Positions 24,311 to 36,029 of a stretch of DNA of 64,000 bases are shown here, in pieces. The notes beneath the pieces were generated by a model that worked only from the letters and a program-made list of their open reading frames with translations, searched no databases and was not told the DNA's origin. How positions within the stretch are numbered: position 1 is the first letter of the stretch; each line of letters starts with the position of its first letter. Origin of the DNA: Cubamyces lactineus (Eukaryota; Basidiomycota; Agaricomycetes; Polyporales; Polyporaceae); contig JACDTU010000007.1 in assembly GCA_022376465.1 (NCBI GenBank), positions 620,001-684,000 on the forward strand, in the 5' to 3' direction. The position numbers were made by a program, and so were the translations under genes.

Positions 24311-25964
24311 GCTATCGCCGCAAAAAGCCTCGGATAGTCACCAGCGGATATAGGGAAAGGCAAAGCTGCAGCCTCAGCGACCCACGTAAAGCACTCTGAG
24401 TCCATGAGAGCAAATGCCCGTTGAAGCCGTTCTTCTGTGAAGGCGTAGAAGCGTTATGCCATCATGGACGTGACATAAACAGCCACAGCTCTGTGCAAGC
24501 GTCATGCACCATTACCACCAGTTTACCCGACACGTGTCACCCTACTCACCGCCAAAAAACCAATGATTGGTTGTTGTTGCAGTATCCGCTGCAGCGATCG
24601 TCTACCTGGGAGTAGATCGGGTTTGTATAACAGCGTGAGACCGAGGACTTGTCAATGCGGTGAGCCAATCAAATACGGCTCCGAGGTGTTCTATGGCCAG
24701 TCCAAGCCAACGGTTCGTTCGCATTCAGAAGCCGCTTATACAACCACAACCCACAGCTGACATGGGCAGTGGGGGATTTCTGAGGAACTGCCTGTGGGCG
24801 AGACGCCTCCGCTACGGACACGGAGCAGCTAGCCTTATCGGACGGAGGATACAAGACATTTCGGTTTGAGAGGCGTGGATCATCAGAATACTACATCATT
24901 GTCGGCCTTCGGCATCAAAGCGTCAGTCGCGGTGACTGGCAGATTCGGTAGAGTCGCTTCCTGAGTACTCACTGCGGACCAGGCTTGTTCACAAGCATTT
25001 GGGATGATCCAATGATCAATGGCGTGACTTCTCCGGAGCTCGGAACTTGCGGAACGATTTACAAATCGTTTATACAACGCAGCTGTGCTGGCACGATCTT
25101 CGTCGAACCAAAGACGAGCGCCGTTCTTCAAGTTGCTCTCCTGCCAACTCACCGGCAAAACTGACGATGTCTCTGCGGGTTCGACAGCCCACAGATACAA
25201 TTACGACCCAGTGCAAAAAGTATGAGAATAGGCAGAGCCGGTCGATAATGATAGTAGAGCGTATACATAGTGTTAATGTCCGGTCGGAAGAGCGTGAGGT
25301 CGTCAGTGGCAGGACGCAAGTTGGACGTCAATAAAAGCGCCCACATATATTTGTAGTACTCAATATGGCAAGTGTAATGGTTACTCACTCTACACGTCGT
25401 CGGGGGCTGAGGACAGACGATAGTAGTCAACAATCAAGTATTGATTCCTTTGGCATGCGGATGTAGCTGAAGGTTACACAAGTACACCTTGTAACAGACC
25501 ACGAAGCATGTAGCCGCTCAAATCTACCTCCTCCTCGTCCTCCTCGTCAATGTGTGCCACAGGACTGCATTCGAGACTCACGATTAGTCAAATTTACTTG
25601 AAATCGCTTGGGTAGCGTATTCGTCGAGGGTAGCCAGTGCCTGGCCAAAGTGCCTACATACACTGGCATGGCCGCCGGGTACGTCTTGGGAGATCCAAAC
25701 CTTCGGACGAGTTATCGTATATTCGCTACCGACCAGCGATGTGAGCAGCGGTAGTATCCAAAAACGCTCGTCAAAGTACTATGGTGCATGCTTACCCGGA
25801 CTACACTTGGAATAAAATCGCAATGTCATCTTAATGTAAGCCATTCAACGCGACGCTACTACATTACACGTGCCAGTTCGATTCACAAGCTCAACGTGGA
25901 GTCGCATCGCAGTTTCAAGCTAAGGCTTTGTAAGATATGGCAGAATCATGCCAATTTTCCTGCG
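24311..25964. other. Region upstream of P450 gene 1, no intact gene
   Basis: The frame at 24883-25200 (minus) is open for 105 codons but matches nothing I know. No other coding signal is supported. Confidence 0.4.
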
Positions 25965-26345
25965 GGTACTAGAGTGAGTGGGAATGACGCGCTCAGCTCC
26001 GTCGGCAACTCTTGCATCTCCATGCCACAGAAGGCGGGTGTCGCATCAGCCATTGAACAAAGAGTTCTCAAGGAGTAACGTCCGAGATCCTTCAGCATCG
26101 TAATTTATGAGTATGGAAGTTGGCGACTTACTTAAGGCTTAGGGGATACCTTATCCTTACAGGTAAGACCGAACTCAGTTGACCACTTGAATTCGAGGCC
26201 CCCCACTTCCTGTTGACGAGCGGGGTCATAGCGGATCATAGCCTTAAAGCAACGCGATGAGCGGTATGTATTAATACACAGAGATGAGCGAAAACGTACC
26301 TAGAGGCAATGATTCGGTAGGCGGTCCTTTGATATCTGCGAGTGG
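25965..26345 (-). pseudogene. P450 relic
   Basis: Two recognisable scraps on the minus strand align with the flanking P450 genes. At 26300-26345 DIKGPPTESLPLG matches the end of exon 1 and is followed by a GTACGT donor. At 26161-26243 YDPARQQEVGGLEFKW matches exon 2 (YDLSRQEEVGDLEFTW). At about 25970-26030 MEMQELPTELSASF matches the start of the last exon. Everything between is deleted and stops interrupt the frame. The scraps keep the order and strand of the intact genes, so this is a decayed third member of a tandem P450 array. Confidence 0.7.
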
Positions 26346-27797
26346 GTTACAATTAGACGTTCTCGAGCACAAAGAGAAAGCCGCATCAGACGCCACAACA
26401 TGGCTAGTGTAGAGCATTGCTCATAGTGAATGTAGGAAGTCCTAGGTTAGGGGTGACGCGACAGATAACGTGCGTCGTTTGCCACCCTCTGTTCAGGTTC
26501 TCAAGAGCTCCAGACCTTTGAAGCAGTTCATGTAAGCAACATAGCTTGAGGTGAATGACATCAATAGTACGGTATGAGAATGGAGTCGAGTCACGTACAA
26601 CGCCGACCCATGAGAGCAGATGCACGTGAGTACGTCTTGAAGCGGTTGGGTGAGAATGTCTTGACATGACATAGTATGGCAGCGTCAGGTAAATGGGAGC
26701 GTCAGTAACTATTACGACCAGTTTCCCCCGGGCGCGTTAATTCCCTGTGTTATCAAAAGCCTGCCGTGATCAGGTCTTCTGATGTGAACTCAACATTGGA
26801 AGGCCGCATTGGCAGCGTGGCGAGTGTGAGACGACGACCCTGTCGTTGCGGCGGATGAGTAATTGATGTGAGGCGTGGTGTATGCGAGTTGGGTCCATAT
26901 CCTGACCGACGGATGAGCGTAGTTGCAAGGTGCCGTCGAAACAGCCACAACCCAAGGGAATCATCAGGGCCACAGCAAGAAAGACGCCTATATTCAGGCT
27001 CACGGTATATGAAATGGGGCACTGGGTCACGGCGCACTGGTATAGATAGAGGATAGAACATGGACCTGCAAGTCCAATACGTTCGGCCGTCGGCATCGCA
27101 TTGTCAAATAAGTTGACTAGAGAGACTCCAGCGGGCGTTGTGTCTTCGAGTCGCCCTTCGAGTGGACTCGATCATTTGTCAATACGTCAATACGGCATAT
27201 TTTCACACTAACCGCGTTCCGCATGCCGTATATCGGGTTGAGACACATGGGCGGTTTGGGTTTTCTTAGTACCGAGGCGAGTCTTGCTCGCCTGACTGGC
27301 TGCGTCGGAACAGTGTAGCCGAGACACGAGCAAGTGAGTCGTACTGACACATATCAGAGCTGTAGGTAAATGCGGTATAGATATTTCTTGACAGCTCAGG
27401 CGCGAGTTATCGTCGCGGTGGAAGAAAAGTGCTGGGAAGTATTTTACTCCGAGCTGTCGGTATATCGACATCGCCCGTCGGAGAGTAGATCGGAGTTGCA
27501 CATTCGGCTGACATATCCACATATGGCAGGTGCAGTTGTTAGCACGCAAGCGAAGAGCTAAACGCTTCAGATCTCAGACCCAAGCAATAAGTAACGACGC
27601 TCCCCAGTATATAGATGGAGAGCACGAGTGGAACATCATGAATTCTTCACTACTAACGAATCATCGCAGCCATAGCACGTATGCGCGGTGTTGAACCGCG
27701 CACACACACGCACCGATCACCGAGCCCAGACTCCGGAATCAAACGCTGCAAATCGTCATCTTCACAGCGAACCCGCCCAACCGTAAAGTATTGCCGT
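26346..27797. other. No intact gene; possible further P450 debris
   Basis: A short minus-strand match (VEFTSEDL near 26770-26795) resembles exon 9 of the P450 genes (VEFTLEDL) but stands alone. The rest shows no supported feature. Confidence 0.35.
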
Positions 27798-30254
27798 TTA
27801 TTGAGCGAGCTCGACACGCAGAGGCAGCGCAGTGCCGATGCCGTGGTTGCCGCGGAGAAGCGGCACCATAGCGTTTCCCGACGGGGCGCGCTGTACATCC
27901 GACTTGTCGGAGTTGCTGTCTTGCAAGCTGTATTGGAACGTTCCGACAAGCTCGGATACCAGGACTTGCATCTCGATGATGCTGAACGAAGTGCGATACT
28001 ACGTCAGCGGCGGAAACACATAGAAAGAAGACTATTGAAATCTTACGAGAAGCGCCATCCGATGCATGCGCGAATGCCGGCGGCTGCGTGAGGCGACGTC
28101 AGTGTTACATCCAGCTGGATGCACATCAATTGTGGAGAGGGTACACACAGAAGGTCATCCTGAAATTTTAGTTGCGTTTAGTATCGTATCTTGCAGGAGA
28201 AGGTTCAAAGGAGTTACTCACAGATTAGAGAATACACCGACATAAGTCTGCTTCCCGGTGTCGATACGTGAGAACCTGTCAGGGTTCCACACATGGGCGT
28301 CATCACCCCAGACCTGCTGCAGCCTAACCGAATCATCAGGACATCGCAAATGACAAATTTACGAGCGTGGCCACATACCGATTGTATGCGGCGAACGACG
28401 TGTATACAATCTGGCCCTTGCGAATCGGAACCTCGCTGATAGTTTCGTGATTGGCGGTAACGATGGGGTAGGCCAACGGTAGGACATCATCCTTGGTCGC
28501 GACTCGGGGAAGGAATGTGATGATAGGATGCATGCGGAGAGTTTCCTGAGAATGTGCAAAGTGGATGTCAATGCCAGCGAAACCAGAGAGAACAGACAAT
28601 ATGCACACCTTGATGGCATTCAGGCATACTTTCATTCCGTCCAGATCTTCCATAGAGAAGTTGACTCCCCCGCGTTCTGCGACTTTTGCGCGCGCCTCCA
28701 GGATTTCCTCACGCATCCTCCTTTGATACTCGGGGTTCCGGGCCAGCTCGTACAAGAGGAACGAGAGCGTCGTCGCGGTGGTCTCGTGGCCGGCAAGAGT
28801 GAGTGTGTACATCTGAGCCATGAGCTCCTCGTCGTCGAGACGCGTCTTAGGGTCAGACGATTCATTCGCATTCACTGAAAGGAAGTGTGAGGACGCGCAG
28901 CATGAGAGACACGATCTGACGCATACCGAGGATACTCATGATGTCCTTGCTATAGCCGCGCTTCTCTGCATCGACTTCGGGCCGCTTCTCGCGAAGGATC
29001 TCCTTCCCGTACTTCCTGTACAGCTCATTGACGCTGCGTACACGTGTGAACGGGTCCGCAGGGATATACTTGAAGAGATTCAAGATCGGCTGGGGAAAGT
29101 AGTCCCACGACGCGCGTAACAGCATCGTCGTCATCGGCAGCATGTGTCCAATGTCTTTGCTACAACGGACGTAAACATAAGGAGAAGTTCATATTCAGGA
29201 AAGTATGATAACTTACAAGATCCCATGGTATGCTTGTGCCAACGGGCTTTCCTCGTTATCGTCCAACCCCTTATAGTCATAGTCGAAAGCCGCTATTGCA
29301 CGCTGAGCTATCGTTAACATTACAAGAAAATGACAATCATACCCTGTCCAATGATGTCGAGCGCCACGCGAGAAGCCCAGTTGTTGACCATGACGTCGAG
29401 AGACTTCTTCGAAGACAGTTCCGTCCTCCATTTGTCTACCAGCTATTATCGCATGCACCCAACTGATCAATATCAAACAGCGAAGATGCACTGTCCTAGC
29501 ATACCCGCTGCGTCGTGTTTTGGAACATAGGGAGGAACGAGCGAAGTTGAGCAGCGCTGAAAGCAGGATTCATGATCTTACGGTGACGCTGGTGTGTTTC
29601 ATCTACAAAGACATCCTTTAATTAGATACTCTGAGATGTTTCCAAGGCGAGAACATGACGCTTCACCTTGCGCCCAGACGATGTTTGGCCCTGACATCAG
29701 GTATCCCATGTGGTTCTGGGATCGTTGCTTCGCGTAGGTATAGCCGGACTTGTGGTAGATGTGTTGCAAGGCCTAGGAGGTTGTCAGTACCAGCGTGTCT
29801 TAAACGTACTATTAAGACGAGAACATACTTTAGGGTCGGCCGTCATTAAGGCATCGCGCTGAAGGGTTCGCAAAAGTTGAGAATTTGTCGGAAGAAAGCA
29901 TCGCTATTAGAAAACGACTCACTCCAAAAGCAGCACGGACTTTCCATGTTGGCCCGAACTCACGAAGCCACTCAAACTCGAGGTCTCCAACGTCGTCCTC
30001 ACGACTGAGATCATACTCATGGCCTGGATCGAGCGTGACAAACATCGTAAGTCAAATCATCATCATCCAACAACGTCCAACAACACCTGTAACATACCAA
30101 GCAGACGAGAGACGGAAGGAGGACCTCTGATGTCGCTGATGGAGACACCCTTGCGATACCTCGAGAGGACGAGCCTGACAAGGATCGCGAAGAGGCCAAT
30201 AGCCACGCACGCTAACACAGGAGGAGTAGGGATCATGGGTGTCGGCAAGGGCAT
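27798..30254 (-). CDS. Cytochrome P450, gene 2
   Basis: Exons on the minus strand: 30098-30254, 29923-30023, 29829-29858, 29667-29772, 29505-29602, 29343-29442, 29217-29292, 28927-29159, 28609-28874, 28379-28545, 28222-28323, 28149-28159, 28047-28083 and 27798-27981, giving 555 residues. Twelve exon boundaries match gene 1 exactly in phase, and most internal exons match in length, including 30-nt exon 3 and 11-nt exon 12. Features: membrane anchor (VLACVAIGLFAILVRLVL), GHEYDLSREDDVGDLEF, QRHRKIMNPAFS, I-helix AGHETTATT, K-helix ETLR, PDRF, heme loop FSAGIRACIGWRF with its Cys ligand. All introns are canonical, so this copy looks functional. Microsomal monooxygenase, substrate unknown. The tight similarity and head-to-tail order with gene 1 indicate tandem duplication. 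Confidence 0.95.
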
Positions 30255-30292
30255 CGTGCTCTGGTTCTAGTTGCACCTTCGAGAGGACGCCT

Positions 30293-30298
30293 TATATA
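30293..30298 (-). promoter_or_regulatory. TATA box of P450 gene 2
   Basis: TATATA 39 bp upstream of the start codon, a short leader compared with gene 1. Confidence 0.55.
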
Positions 30299-32028
30299 TG
30301 CAACGCCAAGAGCCTCTACCCGCGTAAACCAAAGAAAAAGCCCAAACATAGTTCGAAGCGGCATCACAAGGACTCATCCACGTAAGAAGCTTGAGTCGAT
30401 GAGAGCGAGTGTGGACGGTGTGCGTTGTCTGTGAGAGCTGAGAAGCAAAATGTGATCATGGGCGTGACATCAACCACAGTCGGCTCGATAAGAGAATAAG
30501 AGGATATGACGAGCAGTTTATCCGGATGGCTAGAAGGTAAGTCTCATTGCCAGAACAAGCTGAACCCTTGGCCTGTCCCCTCATCACCTGGTGGAACCCT
30601 GGGCATGATGCGACAATAGCACGCACCATTCGCCTGTCACCGCTGTCCACTATCGGGTGCAAAGCCTGAGAACTCGCAGTCAATTGCACACCGGAGCGTG
30701 ATTCGCCGTTCTTACACTAGTTGCGAGAGGCGCAGCGACCTGGAACGCATACAGTATCACTGTTCTCAGTGACTGTATGCACGGAGACTAGTCCTTATTT
30801 GAAGACTCAGGGGCTTCTGTGTGGATCTCCAATCCGCCGATACCGCTGGCATTGAGAGGAAGGTCGCTGGTGATGAGCTATGTACAGGAAATGCGTAAGT
30901 CAAGACAATCACATGGAGATGTGACATAGAGACATCACCACTGCCTTCGCAAAGCTTTGATCATGCACATCGGTTCCATACTGGCCTCCGGCAGTGGCTT
31001 GTACATCCGCGTTTGAGGCTCTGTGCGACAGGAATGCTTGCATACAGTCCACGCTAATCACAGAGCCAACCGATTCTCTGCCTTGCAAGCGCGCCATGGC
31101 TCACGTATAGCGGCGTCGGGCGGATATGCCGTAAGCAATCGCGAATGAACGAACGCCAGGCGCGGCTGAACAGCTTCTTGGAAGGATGGTCCACAGATAC
31201 TGCGGCGTTTTCGACAGTTCCCCGCGGGCCGAGACGTAAGCCGTACCATCAGTGCATTTCGAATAGGATGCTGGGAAGAAAGGACGGGAAGGATTAAATC
31301 CGCCGGCTGTGGTCAGAACGAAGCGCCTTAGTGATACAACCCCGAGATCCACGACACCCTAGGCGTATCGCGGAGGCTTTGGCTCTTCCGTTCCCTTTGG
31401 GCGCATTCAGATGACCGCATGGGATCTTGTACCGCCGGTCACAGATTCTTCCTTTCCATGGAGGAGGCACCGACATCCACGTCGGGCCTTCAAGCTCGTC
31501 ACTGATAGATTGGAACTCCGAATCCCGGAATCTGATCTCCGACATAAGCGCACATACACATCCGCCGCCGACATCTTAATATGGCAAGTGTAGTAGTCGT
31601 AAACGTGACGGTCTCAAGTAGAATGGCGGACACGGCAGTCGGATGGCAAGTATCGGATCAGTACAGATCTCTTACTACCATGCGCTGAGAGAACGTATGA
31701 GCCATAATCCAACTGTTATTAGGTCCTGATCCGTCTCAAGAGTGAAGATTACCGTGCTAGCTCGCGATCCCCGGCATCCGCTCCTCGTTCCATTGTGCTT
31801 CTTGGTGCGATGTTTGTTCATAGACTTTCTAAAGTCAATAAAATGTGCGGTTACCGGTGGCGCAGGTGCACCGCTCGATGTGCCCCCTCAATCTCGGAAT
31901 AAGCATTTCAAACATAAGTAGTGTAGACTTTGCGTGGTTCTCGAATTCATCCTCACTCTGCGTTCTCGCTTCTCCTCAACTCAAACGCTATCGCCATACA
32001 CTTCCACAACAACTTCAACAGGCCTACC
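30299..32028. other. Intergenic; coding-like but unassigned stretch at 30785-31350 (minus)
   Basis: On the minus strand the frames DLGVVSLRRFVLTTAGG to KTPQYLWTILPRS (31150-31350), SVISVDCMQAFLSH to DVHDQSFAKA (30940-31075) and, after a CATAG, LITSDLPLNASGIGGLEIH ending in TAG near 30790 look protein-like. I could not join them into one model or name a family. A decayed gene is the likeliest explanation. Confidence 0.35.
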
Positions 32029-33511
32029 ATGTACCAACTTGGGTTCGACCTCAGCTTCACGCTGCGCGAGTCCCATATACTCATGATGGTGGGTGATTAC
32101 AACATGACCCTCCCAAGTGATCTCTTTGGAGTTTATCTCCGTTCGCACAGGTGGCTGCAGCTCTATCATGTAGCATTGTCGTAATGACATCTGCTTTTAT
32201 GGGGTACGTTAAGGAACGTACCAGGCACCAAGCAGCTATGACAAGGTCGCTAGAGCAGCGGCCCTCCAGAGGGCCCTCGCGGCAGCCCTCTCTGAACGAC
32301 TTGCCCAAGTCATCACCCTCCCCGTCCCAGAAGAGGGAAGCCCCTCCGTCTGCAGACAACGAACATCCGTGCGCTCCGCCTGCACGCTCGAACACCCACG
32401 CTGCACATCATACTAGGGCCAGTGTCCAGTTGGACAGAGTCATTAGGCGTACTTGCTCTTTTTCTGCCCACCTCCTTTCCAATAGTGCGAAGCAGTCGAA
32501 GGCCCTGAAACATCAAATTGCTTCCAGAGGCAAGGTCGTCTTCCACCCTCTGCGCGCGAAGGCTCTCCTCCGCCTTCACAGCGACATCTCGCACTCGTCT
32601 TCGCGAGCGTCCTCAGTCATAGTGGAGGTGTCGGATTCCAATGTGGACTTGTCCTCATCCGAGGAAGAGCGCAAGCCGCAGTCGACGTCATCCCTTGCAC
32701 CTTCCGCTGCTCCCACTCCCGCGCCTGTTGCCGCCCCATCCAGTCGCGCCGCTGTCAGCCGCACTGGGGCAAAGAGCCGCAAGGAGACCCGACCTTCACG
32801 GCGTACTTCGACCACCACGACCACCTCAGAGCAGAGCTCATCCGATATGCCGTCTTCTTCTACCCCTTCTACACCTGAGCGCAGCGCGCGGTCCAGGAAC
32901 CAGAGCCCTCGTCCTGGAGGTCCCAGGCCGACGACTTCGAAAGCCAGCCGGCGTTTCAAGAGCAAGCCCACACACGCCGAGCCGATCCGTTATGCCCGAC
33001 CGGCGTGTCCGGAGAACTCCCTGCCTGGTGTGGTGTTCGAGACTCGGTACGAGAACCCGATCAAGAGCATGTTCGGCACAAAGAGGAAGGGCGATGCGGG
33101 TAAGCAACAGTCGCTCCATTGTCCGAATCGGAGATCCTAACTTTGTCAACAGGCAGCGCACCCTCTACGCCCAACAAGAGCGGGTCTTCGTTGGCCCTCT
33201 CGAAGGCTACTACCCCGAGTGTTCGACGCCTGCTCGCCTCCGCACCTGTAACCCGCCCCGCTTCCGAGGCCGCATCCGACGCCGATGTATCCGCGTCAGA
33301 AGGGAGTTCCCGCCGGTCGAGCATCGACTCTACTGCGTCAACTGCTACCAACGCTTCCAAGATGTCAAACGCATCGAAGTTCTCCCGTTTAATGCGGCGC
33401 GGCATAGCTCGTCATATTGGCGGTTCAGCGCCCACTGTAGCTCAAAGCTGCAGCGGAGGGGAGCTTGCAGATCCTATTGCCCCGGAGGCCAACGCAGTCG
33501 CGGCTGTGTAG
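32029..33511 (+). CDS. Ser-rich membrane-anchored hypothetical protein
   Basis: Exons 32029-32088, 32151-33099 and 33153-33511 give 455 residues. The first exon is short; joining it to 32151 creates a hydrophobic helix (VAAALSCSIVVMTSAFMGYV) near residues 21-40, which supports the model. If exon 1 is wrong, translation would start at ATG 32184. The rest is low-complexity, rich in Ser, Pro, Arg and Thr, with acidic patches (DLSSSEEE) and a short ordered motif (PGVVFETRYENPIKSMFG) near residue 320. Such proteins are common in agaricomycete genomes and have no assigned function. I recognise no domain. Confidence 0.65.
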
Positions 33512-34358
33512 AGGGCTAGGAGTCACTGAAGCTTATGGACCGATTTGAAATGGACATTGTTTGCTGTACGTACCCCTGTATACCTTGATTCTCATGTGCT
33601 GTGCATATCATGTTATCCGATGTGAAGCTGTCGCCCCCAATGTTATCCTTCCCACGGAGCATAGACCTGCGCCATAAAATCAGACATATAAGCATTAAAA
33701 TTTCTCCTCTAAAAAGACGTACCAATGCGCTCTGGTGGAGAGCGTATGATAGGCATGGACAACCATTATGAAAACTCGCCGAAGGTGATTTTATAGTTGG
33801 AACCTGGCGTCACTATGCAAGAAGCAGACTTCTGATACATCAACGACAGCCCCAGATAGTATCCGTTAAGTTGCATCTCGAATACCGTGTGGTGGTGGTG
33901 TTAGTAGGGCCAAAGATGAGCGACACTGAGGCTGACTCAGTGGGTCGACGGTCGATTGGCGCCGGGGTTTACAGCGTGTGTGACACTCCTTCACGTGCCC
34001 GTTACCTCTCACGTCAAAGGGCGACGCGTATGATAAGCCGCGTGCGTGGGTAGGTAGCTTGACCTCAATCTAAGTGGCTTTTGGCGAGTGTCGCTTGACA
34101 GGTTGCGACCGTTCACAAAAGGATTTAACACGCAACGCTCCGCGCGACTCAAAGCACATCCAGATTCCACCCAGGCCTCGAAACCTACCAAGTCTTGTAG
34201 CTCGCCAAGTGAGTTGTCTGGGTTATATACAAGCCCCACATCTGTAAGTCTAACTGAGGAACCGCCTAGGTCCTAGTAGGACGACTCGACGTCCTTATTT
34301 GTACGCTTTCCATATCTTGTGGGGTGTTAGATCGTAACACGACTTCCTTGCAGGTACG
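33512..34358. other. Intergenic, no gene seen
   Basis: AT-richer spacer ending in the leader of the Dcc1 gene. No supported feature. Confidence 0.45.
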
Positions 34359-35854
34359 ATGTCTCAAGTAGTTGAACTGGACCTCCGTTTCTCCTCGAAA
34401 TCCCAATCCGATGTCGGATCATACAAGCTACTTGAGCTCCCCCCTGATCTGTGTAAACTGATAGAAGCCTCCACGGAAGGTTCTTCATGCCCCAGGTATG
34501 TACCTTGTTGCATGAGTACATGGTGTGCGACTTTCTAACACGAATCCCGCACTGGCAGTTTCACCATCAAAGGGTCTCCCGAGGATGATGCAGTATTGTG
34601 TACTGCGGACAAAACGTACACCGTCCGCTCCGTCGTGCTCTCGAACTCCGTGCTAGTGGTCACACCAGATCCTGCCGACGAAGATGCAGATGAGCTTGAT
34701 GACGAGCCGTTGAAAGACATAGCGATACGCGATCAGCTCAGCGAGGTCATTGAGCTCGTGCCCTGTGTGCCGCGATTGCACAAGTTGAACCTCTTCCTCA
34801 AAGGAAGAGAGTACGACGAAGGCCACGAAGACGAGGAGTCAATGAGCGAGGATGAGGACGGAATCGTGGTATGTGAACTCATCGCTGTGAACCCGCCCAG
34901 CGTCGATGTGTGCTGATGCTACCCTTAGAAGAAGAGGCCAAGATTCACGTACGAGGATGCTAGGAGGACATTGCAAGCCAGCGACGCCGAGTTAGACAAA
35001 GGTCTACGAGATCGACGCGTCCTTATACTCAAAGGTACATCTTCCTGCGACACTGCCCAAGTCTCTTTCTGACTTGCCACCGGCACAGACGAGCTCCGCC
35101 CAATCGCCCCCTCGCATCTCACGACAATCCTCGAGCTCCTCCTCACCAACCTCGTCTCCCTTTCGCTTCCTTACACCGCCGCCCCCGTCTCGCCCCTCAT
35201 CACCGCTCTGGAGGACGAGCACGACATCCGGCGCGACGTCACGCGCCAAGTCATAGCGTGGTTTGGACATATCAAAGATGGGGGTACAGACACTTTGGGG
35301 ACGTGGGAGATGGATGCAGACGCGGTCGTCAAAGAGGTCGGGCTTGGCGTCTTGCGCGCATATCGGGTACGTGTGCTTCAGTACCCTGACAATACTATTA
35401 CATTTTGTGTTCACAAGGCACCGATATAGAACGAACCCGTTTCTGAAAAAGAGTTCCTCGATCAGTGGCGAAAGGCCGTCGGGGACACCTTCGAAGAACG
35501 CGTATCCCTGACCCTTCTTGCTGTGAGTGATTCAGTCTTTTCCTAGACAATCGAAGCTCAACTGACAGATGGGTCATGCAGGGCAACTATCTGGCTTCGA
35601 CCGATACTCTGTCCGACCCGCCCGTTCCCCTCCTCACATACTTCCCTTCCGCTGCACTACCAATCGACCCTGGTGCACGTTTCTCCGAACTGTTCCTGGT
35701 GCGTCCCCGCTGGAAGGCGGACGAGATCACGCACTTCCTCTCGGACATCGCCGTGGACTCCAAGGAAAGGGACAAGCTGCTTCTCAAGCATGCTAGGGCA
35801 ATTACAGGCCCGACGGGGATCTGGTATACAGCACGAGCAAAATACAACGCATAG
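34359..35854 (+). CDS. DCC1: Sister chromatid cohesion protein Dcc1
   Basis: Exons 34359-34495, 34559-34868, 34929-35034, 35089-35366, 35430-35522 and 35582-35854 encode 398 residues, the usual Dcc1 length. Family blocks are in order: YKLLELPPDLCKLIE near the N-terminus; FTIKGSPEDDAVLCTADKTY; VRSVVLSNSVLVV; an acidic insert (EDEESMSEDED); then the winged-helix C-terminal part (EFLDQWRKAVG, LARYFLS-like LTYFP, LFLVRPRWKADEI, ITGPTGIWYTAR). Dcc1 works in the nucleus with Ctf8 and Ctf18 in the alternative RFC clamp loader that loads PCNA and supports sister chromatid cohesion. It ends 175 bp from the convergent DUF262 gene, so 3' UTRs may overlap. Confidence 0.9.
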
Positions 35855-36029
35855 CATAGATCATTACAGAGAAAGAAAACTCGACTGTATACAACAACTA
35901 GCAAGAAGCCATGGATCAGAGGATACTGTGCGCAACATTCAAGACGACTAACCGACCCTCTGACTTCGTGACTACATACACACAACACACAAATGGTAGC
36001 GAACGCGGAGATGAGGAACTCAAACGGCC

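Noticed and set aside
26757..26900. VEFTSEDL match to P450 exon 9
   Set aside because: Only eight residues agree and no neighbouring exon is found; it may be chance or very old debris.
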